From positions 15,439 through 79,438 of the forward strand of contig DAXT01000022.1 of NCBI GenBank assembly GCA_002506535.1: a stretch of 64,000 bases of DNA, given 5' to 3'. Under the pieces are notes generated by a model. That model made no database searches. It had not been told where the DNA came from and was given only the letters and a program-made list of their open reading frames with translations. The position numbers and the translations under genes were made by a program. The number at the start of each line of letters is the position of its first letter. Position 1 is the first letter of the stretch. Below, one piece after another: positions 40,135 to 49,121 of the stretch. The DNA comes from Methanothrix harundinacea (GTDB lineage Archaea > Halobacteriota > Methanosarcinia > Methanotrichales > Methanotrichaceae).

Positions 40135-42192
40135 TTATCCGGCGAATAGCTCTGAAAGAGCCTCCTTCAGCCCCGAAACCTCCTCAGCCCCGACAGGCAC
40201 GGTGATGCTCGAATTTTCGAAATCGTCGCCAACAGGCTCAAACCGTCCGCCCAAGTGCTCAGAGAGGAAAGCCTCGGCGACGGCGTAAAAGGACATTCTG
40301 TTCTCAGGTCGGGCAGAGCCGTGACCCTCATCCGGATACAGCACGTAGGTCACTGGAATCGCCCTCTCCTGCATCGCCCTGACTATCTGGTCTGACTCGT
40401 TCTGGTTGACCCGCGGATCGTTGGCACCTTGACATATCAGGAGAGGCCGCTGAATCCTCTCGACGTGGTTGATTGGAGAGCGCTCTCTCAGCAGCTTTCG
40501 GCCCTCTTCGGTCCTGTGGTCGCCCATTCGAGTCGCGAAGAGTTCGATCTCCGGCTGCCAGTAGGGGGGTATCGTCTCGATTAAGGACGTGAGGTTTGAG
40601 GGACCCACCATGTCAACGCCGCAGGCAAATACATCAGGGGTGAAGGTGAGGCCCACAAGGGTCGCATACCCTCCGTAGCTCCCACCCATGATCGCCACCC
40701 GATCGGGATCTGCGATCCCCTCACCCACCGCCCAATCGACGGCGTCGATCAGGTCGTCGTGCATCTTGGCACCCCACTCCAGGTTTCCGGCGTTGACCAA
40801 ATCCTTCCCAAAGCCCGTAGATCCGCGGAAGTTCGCGCTCAGGACGGCGTATCCCCGGTTGGCAAGCCACTGATGGGCGGGGTTATAGTCCCAGACGTCC
40901 CGGTCCCAGGGACCGCCGTGGACGTACAGGACCATGGGGAGGGGCTCCTCCGGCCTGCCGTCACCATCCGGGTCGCTTCCGAGAGGCAACGTGTAGTAGC
41001 TCACCAGGTTCAGACCGTCCCGCGAGACGATGACGGCCGGGATCATCATCTTGGCGAAGGCCAGATCTTCCAGATCCTTCCGATTTGTGAAGAGGAACTC
41101 TGCCTCTTTCTTCTCGCTGTCGTAGCGGTAGTACCTGAAGGGGCCATCGTCCACGACGTAGACGACTATCCAGGTCCTGTCGTCGAGAGACCGGCTCACC
41201 ACCTCGATGTCGCCATCGTCGACCGTCGCGAGGAAGGCCAGGTCGTCGGCCACCGATCCGTCGATCACCTGCCAGTGCTTCCGCTCGTAGGTGAAAGCAG
41301 CTGCCTGGACGTTCCTCTCTGAAGGGTGGACCATCCAGCCGCTGAAATCAGCTTTGGGGTCTTCTGCGATTAAAGTCTCGACCCCGGTCTGCGTATCCAT
41401 GGCGAAGAGCGCCGCAGTATTCCGGCCGCGGCTGTCGACCATATACAGGATCTCGCCGGTCTTGTTGAACCCAACCGGTCCCGTCGTGATCACGTCATCC
41501 ATCGGGATCTTTGAAAAGACCTCCCAGCGGTCGTCTCCTCTCGGCCTGAAGATATCTGCACCGCCGTCTGACGTCATATTCGTCGCAAACCTGACGGTGT
41601 AATTGTCATCTATGTCGAAGGATGAAAAATATCTGTTCTCCTGGATCAGGGTCATCTTCCCGGTCTGTATGTTCAGGCGATAGAGGTCGTGGTACTCCGG
41701 ATCGCGGTCGTTTATGCCGACGATCATCTCCTCAGGGAAGTTGCGGCTGACCTTTACAATCCTGGCCTGGACATCCTCGAAGGGGGTGTGGTCCTTCATC
41801 TCGCCGCTACTCAGGTTGACGCTGTAGATCCGCCAGTTCTCATCTCCGTCCTTGTCCTGGATATAGAGGATGTGCTCGTTGGTGTAGGCCCACGAGTAGG
41901 AGCGTATCCCCCGATATGTGTCGTTGGTGACGGGCTCTGTAGCTTCCGGGTCCTCGATAGGTCCCACCCAGACGTTCAGGACTCCGTCTTTAGGGGCGAG
42001 ATAGCTGATCCTTGAACCGTCGGGGCTCGTTCTTACAGTGATCTTGTCAGGATTGCCGAAGAGCAGTTCTCGCGGTATAAGTGGATCTGCTTCTTCCGTT
42101 TCCATCTCTCCATCCGCTACCCCCATCCCTAGGGCCCATCCAGCCATCGATAGGAGAGCTAAGAACGCTACGCCAATTAAAACTCGTTTCAT
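40135..42192 (-). CDS. Exported prolyl-oligopeptidase-family (S9) serine peptidase
   Basis: 685 residues. Signal peptide in residues 1-22 (MKRVLIGVAFLALLSMAGWA). An N-terminal seven-bladed propeller part (residues about 50-380) is followed by an alpha/beta hydrolase domain with the nucleophile in GGSYGGYA, the acidic residue in GANDPRVNQNESDQ and the His in DEGHG. The architecture is that of acylaminoacyl-peptidases/dipeptidyl peptidases. It probably works outside the cell on short peptides, together with the M3 peptidase. Start ATG 42192 has no strong Shine-Dalgarno site. Confidence 0.9.
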   Translation of the reverse strand: MKRVLIGVAFLALLSMAGWALGMGVADGEMETEEADPLIPRELLFGNPDKITVRTSPDGSRISYLAPKDGVLNVWVGPIEDPEATEPVTNDTYRGIRSYSWAYTNEHILYIQDKDGDENWRIYSVNLSSGEMKDHTPFEDVQARIVKVSRNFPEEMIVGINDRDPEYHDLYRLNIQTGKMTLIQENRYFSSFDIDDNYTVRFATNMTSDGGADIFRPRGDDRWEVFSKIPMDDVITTGPVGFNKTGEILYMVDSRGRNTAALFAMDTQTGVETLIAEDPKADFSGWMVHPSERNVQAAAFTYERKHWQVIDGSVADDLAFLATVDDGDIEVVSRSLDDRTWIVVYVVDDGPFRYYRYDSEKKEAEFLFTNRKDLEDLAFAKMMIPAVIVSRDGLNLVSYYTLPLGSDPDGDGRPEEPLPMVLYVHGGPWDRDVWDYNPAHQWLANRGYAVLSANFRGSTGFGKDLVNAGNLEWGAKMHDDLIDAVDWAVGEGIADPDRVAIMGGSYGGYATLVGLTFTPDVFACGVDMVGPSNLTSLIETIPPYWQPEIELFATRMGDHRTEEGRKLLRERSPINHVERIQRPLLICQGANDPRVNQNESDQIVRAMQERAIPVTYVLYPDEGHGSARPENRMSFYAVAEAFLSEHLGGRFEPVGDDFENSSITVPVGAEEVSGLKEALSELFAG

Positions 42193-42342
42193 GAGTATCC
42201 CTCTACTTGAGCTATTGCAAAGATCTGCGAAGGACCATTACACCGATCTTATTTAATAATTATGTCTAATGAAAAATCCGGCTTATAGCCATCCCCCGCG
42301 CCCTTCGATCCATTTCATCCGTCTCTTGATGACCCCCATAAT

Positions 42343-42993
42343 TCAAAGAGGCCGGCCCTTCTTCCCCGGCATCGTCCTGTAGATCCTGGCGTCGGGGTGG
42401 ATCTTCCCCTCGATCCTCAGCCTCTGGACCTGGGAGCCGACGGTCTCCATCCTCTCGGCGAACTGGCCTGCAACGAGCTTCTCGAGCCTCCTTCTATCCG
42501 GCTCCTTCCCACCCCCCATGCCCGGGCAGGTGGGGTTGTACCCTATCTCGAGGACGATCCCCCCTGAGGGCCCCGACCTCTCGACGACGACGAAGGGGAA
42601 GAGGCGGCAGGCCGCCGGCCGGACGGGATAGATGGCGCAGCCCTTCCCGTCTCTAAAGAAGACGCAGGCTCCGTCCACATCCCTCGACCTCATAACAGGA
42701 AGATCGAGGATCACCACCTTTCCTCCATCCTCGACTCTTACGGACCCCTTTTTATCCTCATAGAGGGTGTCGACGAACTCGTCGGCCTCTAAACCCGTCC
42801 TCCTGCTGATCTTATCGATATCCTTCTCGGTGAGATAGATCAGGTTGGACCTCTCTAAGAACTCCGCCATCCTCTCGGGGGGTATGAGGTCGTCGAAGTC
42901 GTCGGGGCGGCGGTGATGGCAGCAGCTTCCGCACCGCTGGCACCGAAAACGGCCGCTTCCAAAGGCAGTCCTGATCTCCACTCGAAACGGCAA
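42343..42993 (-). CDS. YkgJ-family cysteine-cluster protein
   Basis: 216 residues from TTG 42993 (GAGGCGATC upstream). N-terminal CQRCGSCCHHRRPDD (C-x2-C-x2-CC) and later CVFFRDGKGCAIYPVRPAACRLFPF and NPTCPG give the Cys ligands of the family, which probably bind zinc or Fe-S. The function of YkgJ proteins is unclear; a second, smaller member lies at 57603. The gene is next to, and oriented with, the mtr operon 3' end but on its own. Confidence 0.85.
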   Translation of the reverse strand: MPFRVEIRTAFGSGRFRCQRCGSCCHHRRPDDFDDLIPPERMAEFLERSNLIYLTEKDIDKISRRTGLEADEFVDTLYEDKKGSVRVEDGGKVVILDLPVMRSRDVDGACVFFRDGKGCAIYPVRPAACRLFPFVVVERSGPSGGIVLEIGYNPTCPGMGGGKEPDRRRLEKLVAGQFAERMETVGSQVQRLRIEGKIHPDARIYRTMPGKKGRPL

Positions 42994-43035
42994 GTAGATC
43001 GCCTCAAAAATAAAAAAAGAAAAAAAGAGGGGTGC

Positions 43036-43971
43036 TCAGAGCAGCTTCTTGATCGGGTGGTTCGGGTCCAGCACTTCCAGGCCGAGCTCTTTTGCGCTCT
43101 CAGCGCACATGATGTCGACCATGGCCGCCGCCGGGAATACCATCGTGGCGTTCTCGATGGGGCCGTAGAGGTAATAGTCGGCTCCCATGATCCCGGCGAC
43201 GAGGTTTGATCCGATGTCCACCGGAGGGAAGGCTGCCTTGTTCACCTTCTTGTACTTCTTCATCCAGTCCCAGGCGGAGGCACCGTTGTGGTAGCCTGCC
43301 CCGACGGGAAGGCCTAGGATCGCCTTGACGGCTATCCCGGCCCGGATGGTGGCCCCGGAACCGGCTCCGAGGGGCATGGCGGCGACGTCGATGAGGGGCC
43401 TTGTGATCCCCGCATCAGCGGCGTAGTCGAGCATACCCTTCTCTGCGCCTCCTGCGGCCTTCGTCAGGACGTCCATCTTCCCCTGGGTGGTGGCGTCGAG
43501 GGCGTTGAAGGCGAGGACTATGGCGGCGTCGAGGTCGCTCTCCTTGACCGCCTGGAACTCTTCGGCGGTGATGGAGGCGTTGATGGAGTTGTGGATCGCC
43601 CTGTCGGCGACTCCGATCTCGGTGGCGTACTTGACCCCGAAACCCCTCACGCTCGGGGCGCTGGAGTCCACCAGGAAGGGTGCGTCGGATATGTCGACGA
43701 ACCAGTCCAGGTACTTGGTCATAGCCTCGTCCGTCTCGGCGACGATCTGGTTGAAACAGGGGTTTCCGGTGGTGTCGCTCATCTCTTCCTGGTCTTTCCA
43801 CAGCTTCTCTGCGGCTGCCACATCGAAGAGCCCCTTGTCCTCGTCGGTCACAATCTTGTGCCGGGAATAGAACATCGTTCCTATGCAGACGGTGGGGTAC
43901 TCTCCGGGTTGACCTCCCACCTTGATCTTGCCGAACTCGAAAACCTCTTGCTTCTTGTCAAATTTGAACAT
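43036..43971 (-). CDS. mtrH: Tetrahydromethanopterin S-methyltransferase subunit H
   Basis: 311 residues. MtrH is the peripheral catalytic subunit that moves the methyl group from N5-methyl-tetrahydrosarcinapterin to the corrinoid of MtrA. Recognised by FEFGKIKVGGQPGEYPTVCIG at the start, DVAAMPLGAGSGATIRAGIA in the middle and GADYYLYGPIENATMVFPAAAMVD near the end, each described in part. It is the last gene of the operon, 1 base after mtrG. In acetoclastic methanogens the complex couples methyl transfer from pterin to coenzyme M with Na+ export. Confidence 0.97.
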   Translation of the reverse strand: MFKFDKKQEVFEFGKIKVGGQPGEYPTVCIGTMFYSRHKIVTDEDKGLFDVAAAEKLWKDQEEMSDTTGNPCFNQIVAETDEAMTKYLDWFVDISDAPFLVDSSAPSVRGFGVKYATEIGVADRAIHNSINASITAEEFQAVKESDLDAAIVLAFNALDATTQGKMDVLTKAAGGAEKGMLDYAADAGITRPLIDVAAMPLGAGSGATIRAGIAVKAILGLPVGAGYHNGASAWDWMKKYKKVNKAAFPPVDIGSNLVAGIMGADYYLYGPIENATMVFPAAAMVDIMCAESAKELGLEVLDPNHPIKKLL

Positions 43972-43972
43972 G

Positions 43973-44206
43973 TCAAACCCTCAGACCAAACGCCAGCAAG
44001 TAGTATGCCAGCACTATGATTAATCCCCCACAGGCTCCGTAGAGGATGCCGATATCTCTGCCGACCTTCTTGCCCTGCCTCTGGGCCATCTCCGCGCTAA
44101 CGAACTCGATCTTCTGATCGATCTTTGCCAGCTTCTCCAGGACCTGGGTGTACTGCTCCTGGTCCACTACGACGCTGGGCACTACTTCTCGATTATTTTG
44201 AGCCAT
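43973..44206 (-). CDS. mtrG: Tetrahydromethanopterin S-methyltransferase subunit G
   Basis: 77 residues: a soluble helix (VLEKLAKIDQKIEFVSAEMAQRQGKKVGRDIG, described in part) followed by one C-terminal membrane helix GGLIIVLAYYLLAFG. Length and layout match MtrG. Separated by 1 base from mtrH and 12 bases from mtrF. Part of the sodium-pumping Mtr complex; its own task is structural. Confidence 0.93.
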   Translation of the reverse strand: MAQNNREVVPSVVVDQEQYTQVLEKLAKIDQKIEFVSAEMAQRQGKKVGRDIGILYGACGGLIIVLAYYLLAFGLRV

Positions 44207-44218
44207 TATCGTATCACC

Positions 44219-44500
44219 TCAGGTCATGAAGTAGATCGGCAAGAGGACCATCAGAAGCGCAAAGAAGAAGCCTATAAACGCCCCGATGGGCATCGCGGCG
44301 TTCACGGCGGAGCTGAGCTTCTGATCCCTTGCTATCAGCTGTCCTCTGTATGTTACGCTCTCGGTGATCTCGTGAAAAGGTCCCATGAAGGGCGTCAACA
44401 CGGTAGGAAGACCCTTGCCGTATGGTATGTCGGCAGTTATCGGTTTCTCCGGTGCGGCCGCCTCTTGGACCTCTTCGGTCTTAATCTCCTCATCTGCCAT
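44219..44500 (-). CDS. mtrF: Tetrahydromethanopterin S-methyltransferase subunit F, with acidic N-terminal extension
   Basis: 93 residues: an acidic Ala/Glu-rich first 30 residues, then VTYRGQLIARDQKLSSAVNAA and one C-terminal membrane helix FIGFFFALLMVLLPIYF. The core matches MtrF, which relates to the N-terminus of MtrA (compare RGQLIARDQKL). MtrF of other methanogens is, as I recall, nearer 70 residues; the added piece here (MADEEIKTEEVQEAAAPEKP) is unusual. 1 base from the mtrA stop. Confidence 0.92.
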   Translation of the reverse strand: MADEEIKTEEVQEAAAPEKPITADIPYGKGLPTVLTPFMGPFHEITESVTYRGQLIARDQKLSSAVNAAMPIGAFIGFFFALLMVLLPIYFMT

Positions 44501-44501
44501 C

Positions 44502-45230
44502 TCACATACCTCCCATCCACATGATCATCCCGAAGAGGACGAGGACGATGGTTATCCCCATCACTATCCCCTCTATCTTCCCGGCATAGACGCCCGCAGC
44601 GTACTTGTTCTGAAGGCCCATGTTGGTTACATTGGCCTCGATCTGCCTCATCCTTGCCCGGATGTTGGCGATCTCTGCCGCCATGGGACGAAGCCCGTGG
44701 GCGGCCTCCGCCTCCTCCCCTTCGGATATCACTATCTCCATCGGCTCGACGTCGAGGGCTCCAGGATCCTTGGAGACGCACTCCTTGATCTTGGAGACTA
44801 TGGTGCCGGTATCCTCGGTGTCGATGATGTTGACCGTCGTGATCTGCTCTTTGAACCTCTCTATAGATTCTGGAGTGAGGTTCTGGATGAAGGGTATGGC
44901 GCCCGTGGCACCGATGATCCTGCCCTCCTGGTTGATCCCGCTCTCCGCGAAGGCCTCTATCGCCTGTCCCGTTATGTGGCCCTTCACCTCCATCCCCGTG
45001 ATTATCAAGAATCTGATGTTGGGGTTGGAGACGATATTCGCCACCATCTTCTCGATACCGATGTTCTCGGTCTTGCAGGGTCCCGCCAGGGCCGCGCCTG
45101 CATCGAGGAAGGGGGCGTTGTTCATGTGAGAGCCGCAGGTTACGACGGCGACGGGGCTCTCGGGGTTTCCGACCTCATATTCGCCGGTCATCCAGGGCCA
45201 GGGGTCGGACGGTTTCACTTTGTTGGCCAT
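44502..45230 (-). CDS. mtrA: Tetrahydromethanopterin S-methyltransferase subunit A (corrinoid protein)
   Basis: 242 residues opening MANKVKPSDPWPWMTGEYEVGNPESPVAVVTCGSH (described in part), then LAGPCKTENIGIEKMVANIVSNPNIRFLI and GATGAIPFIQNLTPE. It binds the corrinoid (factor III / 5-hydroxybenzimidazolyl cobamide) that carries the methyl group between MtrH and coenzyme M. A C-terminal membrane helix (GIVMGITIVLVLFGMIMWMG) anchors it. Directly abuts mtrB and mtrF. Confidence 0.97.
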   Translation of the reverse strand: MANKVKPSDPWPWMTGEYEVGNPESPVAVVTCGSHMNNAPFLDAGAALAGPCKTENIGIEKMVANIVSNPNIRFLIITGMEVKGHITGQAIEAFAESGINQEGRIIGATGAIPFIQNLTPESIERFKEQITTVNIIDTEDTGTIVSKIKECVSKDPGALDVEPMEIVISEGEEAEAAHGLRPMAAEIANIRARMRQIEANVTNMGLQNKYAAGVYAGKIEGIVMGITIVLVLFGMIMWMGGM

Positions 45231-45542
45231 TTAGAAAGCACCTCCATGGGAGAAGACGTAAACAAAGGCGACGATCAGGCCGACTATGAACCCGTACCAT
45301 ATGTTGGTGTAAATACCAGCCATGAAGCTTGCACCCTCTCTCCCCTTGTAAGAGTTGAGGAGGGGCGCATCTGGAGCGAGGGAGTTCACCAGATCGTCGG
45401 CGACCTTGTCGATGATTTCGATCTGCTCCATTATCGGGTCCAGGGCGAACTGAATGACGTCATCTCTCTCCTCTGCGATCATCCCCTCGAGCGGATCGAA
45501 GACCAGATGCAGATCTGCCGGGCCTGCTCTGACTATCCCCAT
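45231..45542 (-). CDS. mtrB: Tetrahydromethanopterin S-methyltransferase subunit B
   Basis: 103 residues: a soluble N-terminal part (VFDPLEGMIAEERDDVIQF) and one membrane helix near the C-terminus (YTNIWYGFIVGLIVAFVYVF). Matches MtrB in order, size and helix position. Stop and start abut mtrA and mtrC with no gap. It is a structural subunit of the membrane part of the complex. Confidence 0.94.
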   Translation of the reverse strand: MGIVRAGPADLHLVFDPLEGMIAEERDDVIQFALDPIMEQIEIIDKVADDLVNSLAPDAPLLNSYKGREGASFMAGIYTNIWYGFIVGLIVAFVYVFSHGGAF

Positions 45543-46358
45543 CTACAGACCTCCTTCATGAAGAAGACCGGTTCCTATGACTCCTGCCGAGTCCCTCTTG
45601 ACCAGCTTGAAGTACCAGAGGAAGGCTTTCAGCCAGATGACGGCGGCTATCAGCATCGTCAGGACGGCTCCACCAACGCCCACGGTGACAAGAGATGCGA
45701 TCCCGGCCGCGAACATCGCAAGACCTCCAGTGGATATGGCGAGGACGAGGGTCCTGTCCTGGGTCTCGTCGGGGCCGAGGTTTGCGTTGAACGGCTGCAA
45801 AATGGCAAGAGCGCCGGCTATGAAGACTATCGCTATATATCCGGTGAATATGACGTCTTTAAGCATATCCTGGTAGCCGATCTGCCCGGATATTACGACG
45901 CTAAGGGCGATTATGACCATTGCACCAGCGCCGCCGAGGCTCATCAAGACCTCTTCCATCACCGGGATATTCATCTTGATGATCTTGTTTGCGAGCATTC
46001 CCACAAAGTAGCCAAATCCCATGGCTATGGCGATCCCGATGATCGGTCCCGCAACTCCGGCGACGGCGAGGCCGAACATGGCGGCTACAAGCCCCATCCC
46101 CATCGCCATCATCCCTATCGACGGGACTCCGGTTCCTATGCCGTAGGCACAGACCCTTCTGACGGCGTCGGCGCCCATCAAGACGGCGGCGATGGCCCCA
46201 AGGCCTGCGAGGAACGAGAAGTACCCGGTCCCTGTTATCATATTCAGAACGTGTGCGAGGTATATGCCCAGGATCCCGCCACCCAGGCCGTACATCGTCA
46301 GCTTGGTCTTGTCGATCTTGGACGCTCCTCCGCCTGCTGCAACGCTCATTTCAGGCAC
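45543..46358 (-). CDS. mtrC: Tetrahydromethanopterin S-methyltransferase subunit C
   Basis: 271 residues with about eight membrane helices (for example GYFSFLAGLGAIAAVLMGADAVRR, described in part, and VLTMLIAAVIWLKAFLWYF). Matches MtrC in operon order and helix count. The start overlaps the mtrD stop by 8 bases, so translation is coupled. MtrC with MtrD and MtrE forms the membrane Na+ pump. Confidence 0.95.
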   Translation of the reverse strand: MPEMSVAAGGGASKIDKTKLTMYGLGGGILGIYLAHVLNMITGTGYFSFLAGLGAIAAVLMGADAVRRVCAYGIGTGVPSIGMMAMGMGLVAAMFGLAVAGVAGPIIGIAIAMGFGYFVGMLANKIIKMNIPVMEEVLMSLGGAGAMVIIALSVVISGQIGYQDMLKDVIFTGYIAIVFIAGALAILQPFNANLGPDETQDRTLVLAISTGGLAMFAAGIASLVTVGVGGAVLTMLIAAVIWLKAFLWYFKLVKRDSAGVIGTGLLHEGGL

Positions 46359-47043
46359 CTCCGTGGATCAATACAGCGAATATTCCTATGATGAGGGTTG
46401 CTATGAAACACGCTTTGACCGCCCGGGGGATCCTCTTGAACTTCGGGTCGTGGAACCCCTCGATCGTCCCCTGGATATTGTAGGAGGCTATGACCGCGTT
46501 CACGACGAAGATCCCTATGGCGAAGAAGGCGCTCAGTCCCGAGACGCCGTTGATGTTCATCAGGGCGTAGTAGATCAGAGAACCACCGGCTCCACCCATC
46601 AGACCACCGATCGTCCCGCTGACGAAGCTGACGGTGGGAACCCCATGACCTACGGTCCCCGGGGATATGTATGGAGGTTGTGGGTCTTTGGTTATCGGAT
46701 CGTAGTCCACCTTTGCAGCCACCGGCGGAACGCCGACGCCGTAGATGTATACCCAGTTTCCGACGATCATCGTGACGTCCATCATGATCATGGCGCCGAC
46801 GGCACCGCTCAGCACTATCAAGAGGATGTTGTCCGTTACGCTCATCATCAGGCCGGCGCTTATCAGGCCGGTGAGCCCCGATCCTGTCGCCAGCTGAACT
46901 GTGCCGGTCCCGACGCCCGTGGCCTGGGCCATGGCCGCCGGAGCGCCACCGACGGGAACGAAGTGGACGCCTATGCCTACAAGAAGCCCGCCGATAACGA
47001 TCTGTATTACGTAGATTAACGTGCTTGCGTCAAAGGTGCTCAT
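46351..47043 (-). CDS. mtrD: Tetrahydromethanopterin S-methyltransferase subunit D
   Basis: 230 residues, about six membrane helices. Conserved segments include GVHFVPVGGAPAAMAQATGVGTGTVQLATGSGL (described in part) and GHGVPTVSFVSGTIGG; the former contains the glycine-rich stretches typical of MtrD. Overlaps mtrE by 4 bases (start ATG 47043) and mtrC by 8. Confidence 0.95.
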   Translation of the reverse strand: MSTFDASTLIYVIQIVIGGLLVGIGVHFVPVGGAPAAMAQATGVGTGTVQLATGSGLTGLISAGLMMSVTDNILLIVLSGAVGAMIMMDVTMIVGNWVYIYGVGVPPVAAKVDYDPITKDPQPPYISPGTVGHGVPTVSFVSGTIGGLMGGAGGSLIYYALMNINGVSGLSAFFAIGIFVVNAVIASYNIQGTIEGFHDPKFKRIPRAVKACFIATLIIGIFAVLIHGGA

Positions 47044-47951
47044 ACCTTAATATCCCCCACATATTCGGGATACGGCCCGTACCTCTTCTTCGACCTGACC
47101 TCAAGGATTCTGTTGTAGACGTTGAGCAGAACCACGATAAGTACTCCAGTCCCGATCGCATACCACCCCTGGGTGGCAGGATCGAAGATGGTGGTCCGCC
47201 AGTTGTCCAGGAATACTATAAGACCGAAGGCCAATCCCGTGACCGGGCCTCCGAACTTGGCACAGAACCAGGCGTTGTCGATCGAGCTTCTGAGGCCAGC
47301 TTCGGCCTTTGTGACGATGTCCCCGGAGTTTGCGGCGTTCAGGCCGGCTCCGAAAGGATACTGCTGAAACTCCCTCTCAGCTCCATAGTGGACGTCGCCC
47401 GTCGACGAGCCTATGGCTCCCAGGGCGATCCCCCAGGTGAAGGCGATGACAGGCAGCGGGAATGGATGCTGGATCGGAAGCCAGGTGGCCGTCATGATGT
47501 ATGATATCGTGACAACGCAGAAGGCTGTAATGTACGCATGTGCCATTATAGTGGTAGTGTGACTGCGCAAGACGTCCAGATAGATGTATTGGTTGAAACG
47601 CGCCTGGCTCGCATTCCTCCCCATGTACGAAGTCATGGAAAGGATTCCGTTGAATATAGCAGCGACAAGAGCGCCGACCGCTATTGAGAAAAACGCGTTC
47701 ATGCCGTACGCATCGGACATCAAGACACTAGCTACAACTGCGGCAAGGGCGGCGTAAAGAGCGTTCGATGGTGGCTCTCCAGATATGGCTTTATTGTAAA
47801 TCCTGTGGGTGTGACCCACCTGGGCAGCCAACTGGACCTGTGAGTTGGGATTGCTCTGAGAACCCACATCGGACTCTAAGTCCTCGCTTGCACCGGCTAT
47901 CGTCGCAAGGGCGCCCATTGCAGCTAGGAGCCCCATGCTAACCATGTCCAT
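47040..47951 (-). CDS. mtrE: Tetrahydromethanopterin S-methyltransferase subunit E (first gene of the mtr operon)
   Basis: 303 residues, six or so membrane helices. NPNSQVQLAAQVGHTHRIYNKAISGEPPSNALYAA (described in part) and GSSTGDVHYGAEREFQQYPFG are the recognised MtrE segments; an Asp in the membrane part has been proposed for Na+ movement. Strong Shine-Dalgarno site GGAGGAGAG four bases upstream of ATG 47951. Together with mtrDCBAFGH it forms a single operon of about 4.9 kb in the usual order E-D-C-B-A-F-G-H. Confidence 0.97.
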   Translation of the reverse strand: MDMVSMGLLAAMGALATIAGASEDLESDVGSQSNPNSQVQLAAQVGHTHRIYNKAISGEPPSNALYAALAAVVASVLMSDAYGMNAFFSIAVGALVAAIFNGILSMTSYMGRNASQARFNQYIYLDVLRSHTTTIMAHAYITAFCVVTISYIMTATWLPIQHPFPLPVIAFTWGIALGAIGSSTGDVHYGAEREFQQYPFGAGLNAANSGDIVTKAEAGLRSSIDNAWFCAKFGGPVTGLAFGLIVFLDNWRTTIFDPATQGWYAIGTGVLIVVLLNVYNRILEVRSKKRYGPYPEYVGDIKV

Positions 47952-47954
47952 TTG

Positions 47955-47963
47955 CTCTCCTCC
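47955..47963 (-). promoter_or_regulatory. Strong Shine-Dalgarno site of mtrE
   Basis: GGAGGAGAG on the minus strand, three bases before ATG 47951. It is one of the best matches to the 3' end of archaeal 16S rRNA in the window, as expected for a very highly expressed operon. Confidence 0.85.
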
Positions 47964-48037
47964 TTTTTAATTCTTGCCAATTCATAGTAATCTATGAAAA
48001 ATTTGGCCAGTAACGTACTGACTATCGGTTACTCGAC

Positions 48038-48044
48038 TTATAAA
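48038..48044 (-). promoter_or_regulatory. TATA box of the mtr operon
   Basis: On the minus strand GAAAGCTTTATAAGTCG gives a near-consensus archaeal box A (TTTATAA) flanked by a purine-rich element. It would set the transcript start near 48013 and leave a leader of about 60 bases. Confidence 0.7.
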
Positions 48045-48303
48045 GCTTTCGAAATGGTGATGGATACCCGATTTTCGTTTTTTTTGGGGGGTTTGTAGGG
48101 TATAGCAAGGCCTAATACGATGGATTTAAGCTCGAAATGTTAAAATTAGATACTTGATCCATTTTCGTCCGTTTTAAATCTGGAAATAAGGCTATAATCG
48201 AAATAATGGGGGTATATTAAAATAAAGACGTCTAATTCTCGGATAACATGAGATATATCCCGGCATTCGCCCCTGATTCCCTGGGATGGTCCTCCTCTGC
48301 CGG
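48045..48303. other. AT-rich divergent spacer between the mtr operon and carS
   Basis: About 260 bases without a gene, much more AT-rich than the genes around it. It contains a run of T followed by G (about 48078-48092) and a GGGGGTATATTAAAATAA stretch near 48208. It may hold upstream control sites of mtr; I can point to no defined operator. Confidence 0.4.
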
Positions 48304-48855
48304 TCACCAGGGCTCCTTCTTCGCCTTTATCTTGTATCCTATTATGTTGGTCACCCTGTGGAGTATCGGCGTTATGATCAGGACGATGAATAATACCATT
48401 GGGGTGAAGTTCTCGGTGAACCAGCCGGGGGCGAGGAGGAGGGTCAATGCCCAGCTTCCTATTACAAAGTCGAGCTGGTCGACGAGGAATAGAGCCGCTC
48501 CCCTCTCCATCCCCATCCTCCTCTTGAAGAAGCTGGCGACGATGTCTCCTGCCATCGCCCCCAGGGATAGCCCCAGCAGGACGGGTACCATCTCATATCC
48601 TGACCCGAACTCAGGAAGGCCGAGATCCGGCCGGAGGTAAGCGATCGAGTCGAGGACGAGGCCGACCCCCACGCCCCCCAGGGTTCCCATGATCGTCCCC
48701 CGGAAGGTTTTGCCGTCGCCGAGGATCCGGCGCCCGTCGGAGAAGGTTTTGCCGAAATCGAGAGGCTTCCCGCCGCCGAAGAAGGCGGCGAAGTTGTTGG
48801 GCAGGTAGGCGGGCAGCATCAGCCAGATGGCGACTATCAGCGGATTCAAGATCAC
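48304..48855 (-). CDS. carS: CDP-archaeol synthase (CDP-2,3-bis-O-geranylgeranyl-sn-glycerol synthase)
   Basis: 183 residues from GTG 48855 (GGAGGGAA just upstream). Five membrane helices; conserved segments DFGKTFSDGRRILGDGKTFRG and VLDSIAYLRPD, then SLGAMAGDIVASFFKRRMGMERGA with the catalytic Asp region, then DQLDFVIGSW. This is the CarS family, which activates unsaturated archaeal lipid (2,3-di-O-geranylgeranylglyceryl phosphate) with CTP for polar head-group attachment. Monocistronic. Confidence 0.93.
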   Translation of the reverse strand: MILNPLIVAIWLMLPAYLPNNFAAFFGGGKPLDFGKTFSDGRRILGDGKTFRGTIMGTLGGVGVGLVLDSIAYLRPDLGLPEFGSGYEMVPVLLGLSLGAMAGDIVASFFKRRMGMERGAALFLVDQLDFVIGSWALTLLLAPGWFTENFTPMVLFIVLIITPILHRVTNIIGYKIKAKKEPW

Positions 48856-49121
48856 GTTCCCTCCGGGAAAAGACTCCTCACCGCCGGAGTCCTCAGATAT
48901 CCCCGATATATCAAACTATCTAATTTCGCAGAATATCCGATCCCGTCGCGGGGGACGCGGTCTTCTGGCGGTATCGCCGAAGACGAGGTCATCGCCATCT
49001 TCCGACCCCTTTCGCCGGGAGGTCGCCTGATGGATGATGCTTCTGGGAGACCGTCCCCCCGGGACGGCGGCGCCCCGCCGGATCGAAAACGTTAAGTTCA
49101 ACGAGGCGGTGGGAGATCTGA

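Noticed and set aside
44385..46391. A 668-codon open frame on the plus strand
   Set aside because: It lies antisense to mtrF, mtrA, mtrB and mtrC; it shows no domain and is a by-product of GC-rich codon use in those genes.
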